A program made the position numbers and the translations under genes. Below are positions 58,575-64,000 of a stretch of 64,000 nucleotides of DNA, in pieces. Numbering within the stretch: the first letter of the stretch is position 1; each line of letters opens with the position of its first letter. Origin of the DNA: Glutinoglossum americanum (taxonomy: Eukaryota > Ascomycota > Geoglossomycetes > Geoglossales > Geoglossaceae); assembly GCA_020080175.1 (NCBI GenBank), contig JAGHQL010000069.1, positions 57,554 through 121,553 on the forward strand, read 5' to 3'. Below the pieces are notes generated by a model, which saw nothing but the letters and a program-made list of their open reading frames with translations, searched no databases and had not been told where the DNA came from.

Positions 58575-60192
58575 ATGTCAAGTCAATCAAATGAAGCTAA
58601 AATAGTTTTAACTATCGAGGCTCTCCAATGTAACTAGAAATTAACTGTTCATAAAGCTGTACAAATTTATGATGTATTTGATACTACTCTCCACTCTAGA
58701 ATAAATAGCAAATAATCAAAGGCAGAAACTAGACTGAATATTCGACTTCTAGATAAATTAGAGGAAGAGTTCCTTATTCAGTATATAGTTGACCTAGATG
58801 ATTGAGAATTTTCTTTCTGACTAAAGGATATAGAAGATATGACCAATACAATTCTCGCATCACATTATAAACCTCCAATTAGTAAGCTCTGAGTACATCG
58901 ACTTGTAAAGCATACTCCAGAATTAAAAATGTATTTTTCACATTCTTATAACTACCAAAGGGTCCAATATAAAGATCTCAAACTTCTTGAAGTTTAGTTT
59001 CAGTATGTTGCAAATATGAAGTTTAAATATAATATTCAAGATAGTGACATCTGGAACTTTGATGAGACTAGATTCATGATTAGAGTAATTTCTAGTAGTA
59101 TGGTCATCATAAAGGCTAATTGAAAAAGGAAAAGAAAAAGAATACAGCCTGACAATCGAGAATAAGCTACTGCTATTGCTTGTATCAATGTAGTGAGCTA
59201 TAATATTCCTTCGTTTTTAGTAGTCAAGGGTACAGTTCATCTTGCCAATTAATATACTGAAGATAGCTTACCATATAACTAAGTGGTTAAAATAATTAAA
59301 AATAGATAAACAGATAATATAACAGGCTTAAATTGGATTTAATATTTCAATAAACATACTTATTCTTTAAAGAAAGGTAAATACCAAATGTTGATACTCG
59401 ATAAGTATAAAAGTCATATATCTATCAAGTTTGATGAATACTGTAAGACTTATAATATTGTAGCTATTTGTCTTTCTTCTCATTCGTCACACCTAACTTA
59501 GCCACTCAATGTCATATGTTTTGAAATTTTTAAATAGAACTATAGACTTAAACTTGATGTTTTCATCAAAGCACACATCATATATATCATGAAAACCAAA
59601 TTTTTTATTATATTTTAGACAGTATACTATAAGACTATGATATCAAAAAATATTAAGACTAGGTTCCATAGTGCTAGTTTAGTTCCTTTCAATTTACAAG
59701 CTATTATTTCAAGACTAGACATCAAGTTATAAACTCCTATACCTACTGGACCTCCTCCTACTAAAGCCAATTCTTAGGTCTTCAAAATACTACATAACGC
59801 AACTAAGGTACTCTTTCAAGCTAAATTTATGAAAAACAAAATTGCTTATTATCAAGGTAGCTCACTAACACCAATTTTAAATATGTCTACTTAGATAGTA
59901 AAAGAATTGAAAGTTATAGTACATAATTTCTCACTTGCAAATGCCTGGATTCATACTCTTGAGAAGGCTTTAAAAGCTCTTAGTAAGTACAAAAGGGCTA
60001 AAAGAATACATGTTAGTAAAGGAGAACCAATTGAAGTTGAAAATGCTATAGGCATTTTAACTCAAAAGAAGATATATGAGCAAGTATAAACAGAAAAGTA
60101 TTGTGGGGGTAGTGATGGCAGAGCTAGTTTGTCGACTACTTATCGCTGTGGTAAGTATGAAAAGATAGGACACAATACAAGAATATATTAAA
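58575..60192 (+). pseudogene. Pogo/Fot1 transposase (HTH plus DDE_1), killed by nonsense transitions
   Basis: One frame can be followed for about 540 codons without any frameshift, but with about twenty stop codons, most where Gln (CAA/CAG) or Trp (TGG) is expected. Recognisable parts are an N-terminal helix-turn-helix (KLTVHKAVQIYDVF), the first catalytic Asp in WNFDETRFM, the second in MLILDKYKSHIS, and the block SSHSSHLT*PLNVICFEIFK. In active relatives this block is HSSHLLQPLDVGCF, so the third catalytic Asp has become Asn (G to A). The C-terminal zinc knuckle RCGKYEKIGHN has lost a Cys (TGT to TAT). All changes are of the RIP type. The frame after 60089 continues past a stop to the knuckle. 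Confidence 0.85.
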
Positions 60193-60585
60193 TTAATACT
60201 TAAGTAGTCTAGCTTTTTTAAGTAGCTAAAATTTTGACTACTTAGAAAAGCTAAGCTGAATGTAGTAATTAGAAAGTTTGAAGATCGCTGTGACAACTGC
60301 TTATATAAGCTGGGCCGTGAAAGTTGGGTGCTGTGGGCATCAAGGCTAAGCTAGTCCTAAAGGGCCGGTCATGATGGAGCAAGGTAGGCTGGTCGTGTAG
60401 TACAACAGGAGGGTAGGCCTAATAGTCCTTAATAGTCTATCTAATGTGATTATGGTATTAACTGATGAGGTTCCTTTCTGAACCCTCTTCGGCCTTCTAT
60501 ATATACTAATGGTCCTGAGGGACCCACAGGTAGGGACCTGCCTGGTTCCCTCCATGGATGCATACAGACCCCTTGTCTCTGGCTA

Positions 60586-60840
60586 TGCTTTTACTGAGAA
60601 GTTCTTATAATACCCATATAGTTCCCTCACTACTAGCCATGCCTTCCGCTGCTGCTTGTGCTCCTATGTAGAGTTCCTATGATGCCCATGCAGTTCTTTC
60701 ACCACCGGCCATGCTCCTATGTGGAGTTCCTATGATGCTATGTGGTTCTTTCGCCGCCGGCCGTGCTCCCATGTAGAGTTCCTATGATGTCTGTACAGTT
60801 CCTTCGCTGGTCGTGCTCTCATGTGAAGTTCCTATAATGA
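60586..60840. repeat. Minisatellite, about 4.5 units of 50-53 bp (first unit longer)
   Basis: Units start at 60659, 60712, 60764 and 60814 with TGCTC(C/T)(T/C)ATGT, each followed by (A/G)GTTCCTAT(G/A)AT and then a TTC(T/C)TTCGCC-like part. A diverged 73-bp unit starts at 60586. The surrounding 60290-60990 is GC-richer than the rest of the transposon. Confidence 0.7.
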
Positions 60841-61003
60841 TGTCATTAGTAGGGCCTTGCGGGCCCCTCTCATATGTCACCGGCTTAGTGTATTACGTAT
60901 AGGATAGACCCCCCTATGCTTCACCAGCCTTCCTCAGAGCTAGCCCTCCTTCTCAACTTGTTTGGTGGCCCACCAGGCCCTTACCTGGTAGCCATTGTAA
61001 CAA

Positions 61004-61055
61004 TCACAAAAAGTTCACTATTCAGTAATATTCACTACTTACTAATAAGTGACGT
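61004..61055 (-). repeat. Right terminal inverted repeat of the pogo element
   Basis: Reverse complement of the left repeat, less mutated; it begins ACGTCACTTATTAGTAAGTA when read from the outside. Confidence 0.85.
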
Positions 61056-61057
61056 TA

Positions 61058-61569
61058 TCTATTATATTATATATGCTTATTAGTTCTTTTATCTAAATAA
61101 AACTTCTTTTAACTTTTTAATATTTACTTAAAGTTATATTTATATCCTAAAACTTTTGTATATAAACCTTCATCAATATTACCTTATATATAACTTTTAT
61201 AGTACTTTTTGTAACTTAATTAAGAACTTTAAAAATTAATATTGAAAAGCTATCTTAATACTTAATAATATAATCTTTAATATATATTATTTATAATAAA
61301 ACTTTATTGATATTCTATAATATTTTGAAGATTTAAAAGTTAAACTAAATTAAGAGAATGATAGTTAGTATTAATATATAAGACTTAATATTTAACTATA
61401 AAATAATTTTTTCTAAATCAAATAAAATAAGTTCTATTTCTTAAAAACTTTTTTAAATATTTTTAAGTTTAAATATTACTCAAAATATTATATAAAAGTT
61501 AAAAAATAAGTTAAGCTTAGTAATATAATAAATGTAATTATATATAAATATAAAAACTTTCAATATTAA
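61058..61569. other. Very AT-rich stretch, no feature
   Basis: Almost pure A/T with no readable protein trace; probably strongly RIP-mutated repeat sequence. Confidence 0.5.
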
Positions 61570-61900
61570 TGTTAAACCTTAGCGTAGGTCTGATAAGTTA
61601 CAGTGGCAGTGTGCCAGAGTTTACGCAGTTGGTATGATCGCTATGACTAAACGATCAAGCTATATAGCATTACGCTTTCATAGTATGGCTATATAGAGAG
61701 CTAGAATCCATTGCTATTTAATATATAATAGAACTAATCGCTGTCCTTCTAATGAGGCTAGCGACCCCTTTCAAAAGGGGTGCGGGGTCCACAATACATG
61801 ATGTTACACCTGAAAGCCCTCAGAACGAAGGCACTGCACTGGTACCAATCCAGCGAGGCAAGTGGAAGTGGTATAGGCAATGCTAGCTACATTTCTTACA
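61570..61900 (+). mobile_element. Solo LTR (or LTR copy 1), forward
   Basis: 331 bp from TGTTAAACCTTAGCGTAGGT to GCTACATTTCTTACA, thus 5' TG and 3' CA ends. It aligns over its whole length with the reverse-oriented copy at 63380-63712, differing mainly by transitions to A/T. No matching target duplication: ATTAA before, GAAAC after. It is followed without gap by transposase relic 2. Confidence 0.7.
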
Positions 61901-62600
61901 GAAACTATTAATATATAAGGAGATACATTTCCACTATTAGTTATTTTTGAAGCAGTAATATATCAAGTTAGCTAGTATGACCTTATACTACACAATTGGT
62001 TAATCAGTGTTAGTGATAATGGCTAGACAACTAATGAGATTAGCTTAACTTAGCTAAAAGAGGTATTTCAAAAGTATACAAAGGATTGTACTATCGGCAC
62101 ACACCAACTACTAGTGTTAGACAGCTATGGTAGTTACATCCTAGTTCCATACAACCTAGATCATGTACTGTCACAGCTACATACTGAATATCAGATACCA
62201 TCACCTCATTACCCACAGTCAAGTACATTTTAGACAGCAAAAACACCTCATAATATTACTGAATTACAGTACCAGATAGCTTTATTGAAGTATTATCTTA
62301 AATAATGTACACATAGTCCATCAAGTCCAACAGAACGTACACTTGACCAACTTGTTAAAGGTTGTGAAATGGTAATATCAAGTGCCCTTCTGCTTGCACA
62401 TGAAAATGAGAAGCTACATACAGAAAACTAGTACCAGAAAAGAAAAAGAGCAAAGTGGCATATATATGTAGCTAAAGGAGGTGTTCTAACAGGGGCAGAA
62501 GGTCTATCTCATGTGCAAACTACTCAGAATGAGCATGAGAAGGCTATGGCAGATACAGTTACTGAATACATTGCTAAATACAATATTATCTAGATATAAA
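61901..62600 (+). pseudogene. C-terminal half of a second pogo-type transposase, decayed
   Basis: One frame from about 61919 to 62595. It reads FPLLVIFEAVIYQVS, then WLISVSDNG*TTNEISLT*L where both stops stand for Trp (TGG to TAG), then FQKYTKD, LLVLDSYGSY and VPYNLDHVLSQLHTE, then TLDQLVKGCEMVISSALLLA, QKRKRAKWHIYVAKGGVLTG. This is the catalytic core and C-terminus of a pogo-family transposase different from that at 58575. The segment between the second Asp (LDSYGS) and VPYNLD is deleted, removing the third catalytic Asp. The N-terminal part is absent; an LTR abuts its left edge. Confidence 0.75.
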
Positions 62601-62820
62601 TAATAATAAAATATAATAAAAATTATATAATACTAATTTTATTACTAAAGATTTACTTTTAATATTGTGATCTATAAAAATAAGTAATTATATTTTTTTA
62701 TGTATATTGCTAAAAATATAACAGCAACTTATGTAAATAAGACTGTGAATGTGAGGTACTATAAATATAAAGACTAATATTATTCTAGAAGAAATTAGTT
62801 ACAAAAAGAATATAAGAAAT

Positions 62821-63073
62821 AGGCTGCGCATTGGGTCAGGTAGGGCCGGGTAGGGCCGGGTTTTGGCACCTCCAACCCGACCCTGCAAAATCCGGCCGAC
62901 CTGCTCACGAAAGTTGCCCAAAGCAGTAAATTTTAGCGAAACTAGCTGTTTTAGGCAACTTTAGCAAGAGCATATTGGAAAACCCGGCCGACGGGTCGGG
63001 GTAGGGTTGCCAAAATCACAACCCGGGTTTTATTCAGGGTCGGGTCGGGTACCCGAAACCCATTGCACAGCCT
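62821..63073. mobile_element. hAT-like non-autonomous element (MITE), 253 bp
   Basis: Ends AGGCTGCGCATTGGGT and, reversed, AGGCTGTGCAATGGGT form terminal repeats of about 16 bp, followed by GGGTCGGG-type runs at both sides. The flanking 8-mers TAAGAAAT and AAAGAAGT agree at 6 of 8 bases, compatible with an 8-bp hAT target duplication. The core GCCCAAAGCAG..AAACTAGC carries a smaller inverted repeat around AAAGTTGCC/GGCAACTTT. No coding capacity. It is far GC-richer than its surroundings. Confidence 0.65.
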
Positions 63074-63183
63074 AAAGAAGTTTACTAGTCAGTAGAAAGT
63101 ACAGGAAGTAAATTTATCATTAAGATATATAATAATTTAACTTCTTTCTTATTAGACTGCACAACAGGTTTTGGGTACCCAAC

Positions 63184-63307
63184 TGTTAGACCTTAGTGTA
63201 GGTCTGATGGGTTGCAGTGGCAGTGTGCCAGCATCTACGCAGTTGGTATGACCGCTACAGCTAAACAATTGGGTTATACGATGTTACGCCTTCGTGGCGC
63301 AGCTATC
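63184..63307 (+). mobile_element. LTR fragment, forward (first ~124 bp)
   Basis: Begins TGTTAGACCTTAGTGTAGGT and matches the LTR start until GGCGCAGCTAT, where similarity ends. It is an inverted partner of 63590-63712. Confidence 0.75.
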
Positions 63308-63379
63308 TTGGCAAAATCTGACCTAATTAGGTTTAACACAAAGTTTCTTGGCAAACCTGACTCTATGTGACCCAATGTA

Positions 63380-63712
63380 TGTAAGGGATATATGGTTAGC
63401 GTTGCCTATATCACTTTCACTTGCTTCACTAGATTGGTGTCAGCACAGCACCTTTGTTTTGAGAGCTTTCGGGTATGACGTCATGTATCGCAAACCCTGC
63501 ACCCCTTTTGAAGGGAGTCACTGGCCTCATTAGGAGGACATCGATTAGTTCTATTACATATTGAATGACAATGGATTCTAGCTCTCTATATAGCCACACC
63601 ACGAAGGCGCAACGCCGTATAACCCGATCGTTTAGCCATAGTGGTCATACCGACTGCGTAGACGCTGGCACACTGCCACTGCAACCCATCAGACCTACGC
63701 TAAGGTCTAACA
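63380..63712 (-). mobile_element. Full LTR copy, reverse orientation
   Basis: 333 bp, from TGTAAGGGATATATGG to GGTCTAACA on the plus strand, i.e. TG..CA when reversed. Collinear with the copy at 61570-61900 on the opposite strand and less mutated in its right part. Confidence 0.75.
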
Positions 63713-63860
63713 TGAGGCCAGCGACCCCCTTCAAAAGGGGTGCAGGGTCCGCGATACATGACGTCACACCCGAAAGCCCTCAGAACACAAGCGCTGCACT
63801 GGCACCAATCCAGCGAGGCAAGTGGAAGCGGTATAGGCAACGCTAGCCGCATCCCTTACA
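63713..63860 (+). mobile_element. LTR segment B (last ~148 bp) in forward orientation
   Basis: TGAGGCCAGCGACCCCCTTC to CGCATCCCTTACA; it is the right-hand part of the LTR. It stands between two reversed left-hand parts, so it is inverted relative to its neighbours. Confidence 0.75.
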
Positions 63861-64000
63861 CCTCATTAGGAGGACAGCGATTAGTTCTATTACATATTGA
63901 ATGACAATGGATTCTAGCTCTCTATATAGCCGCACCACGAAGGCATAACGCCGTATAACCCGATCGTTTAGCCGTAGCGGTCATACCGACTGCGTAGACG
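63861..64000 (-). mobile_element. LTR segment A, reverse orientation, cut by window end
   Basis: CCTCATTAGGAGGACAGCGA onward repeats 63531-63670 almost exactly (over 95 percent by eye) and continues past the window edge. Confidence 0.75.

Larger units (their letters stand above)
58476..61055 (+). mobile_element. Fot1/pogo-type DNA transposon, inactivated (RIP-like)
   Basis: A 2.58-kb element flanked by TA on both sides (58474-58475 and 61056-61057), the target duplication of Tc1/mariner-pogo elements. Its ends form an inverted repeat of about 50 bp. Inside is a decayed transposase frame (58575-60192) and a GC-richer 3' part holding a minisatellite. The left end reads ATATTACTTATCAG where the right end, reversed, reads ACGTCACTTATTAG: all differences are transitions. 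This fits RIP. The element cannot be autonomous. Confidence 0.85.

Noticed and set aside
58180-64000. Tandem short repeats as a CRISPR array or centromere satellite
   Set aside because: No regular repeat-spacer pattern; the eukaryotic context and transposon homology explain the repeats.

Overview
The window is nuclear DNA of a filamentous ascomycete (Pezizomycotina; class not resolved). Evidence: intron-rich genes with short introns (mostly 45-80 nt, GT..AG, CTAAC-like branch sites), best-recognised proteins of fungal type (septin AspB class, Ulp2, Ctk1, Prp45), and a transposon block at the right end whose genes were killed by C-to-T and G-to-A changes as in repeat-induced point mutation (RIP). 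All gene models were spliced by eye; each junction was checked for phase, and exon coordinates are in the entries.

Layout. 1-13 kb: C-terminal part of a telomere-type single-strand DNA-binding protein, an acidic protein with a C-terminal Cys-rich finger, a class II eIF4E, a Ulp2-type SUMO protease, a PQ-loop membrane protein, and two small (probably mitochondrial) proteins. 13.9-22 kb: CTD kinase Ctk1, the wreck of a glutamine-dependent NAD synthetase gene, the NADH pyrophosphatase NPY1 and a WDR83/MORG1 WD40 protein. 22.5-32.7 kb: septin, PWP2, HAT2, GTP cyclohydrolase I and an F-box protein. 33-44.8 kb: a CASTOR-like ACT protein, a Pmp3-type proteolipid, an SDR similar to the MAT2 beta subunit, an RA-PH protein and an F-box/LRR protein. 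45-58 kb: D-2-hydroxyglutarate dehydrogenase, proteasome alpha-4, a CHY zinc-finger protein, a WD40/inositol 5-phosphatase fusion and Prp45.

From about 58.2 kb to the end the sequence turns sharply AT-rich and no intact gene is seen. It holds a Fot1/pogo-type DNA transposon with terminal repeats and TA duplication, the C-terminal half of a second pogo transposase, a short hAT-like non-autonomous element, and at least five LTR copies or pieces in mixed orientation, one with an internally inverted segment.

The genes are mostly conserved housekeeping genes (translation, ribosome assembly, splicing, chromatin, proteasome, septins) without an obvious shared pathway. No secondary-metabolite cluster, CRISPR, rRNA or convincing tRNA was found. 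The most unusual things are the 5-, 7- and 14-nt coding exons, two probable GC-AG introns, the NAD-synthetase relic with a fossil intron beside NPY1, the fungal CASTOR-like protein, and the RIP-type compartment with its rearranged L​TRs. I did not identify a clearly new multi-gene system.
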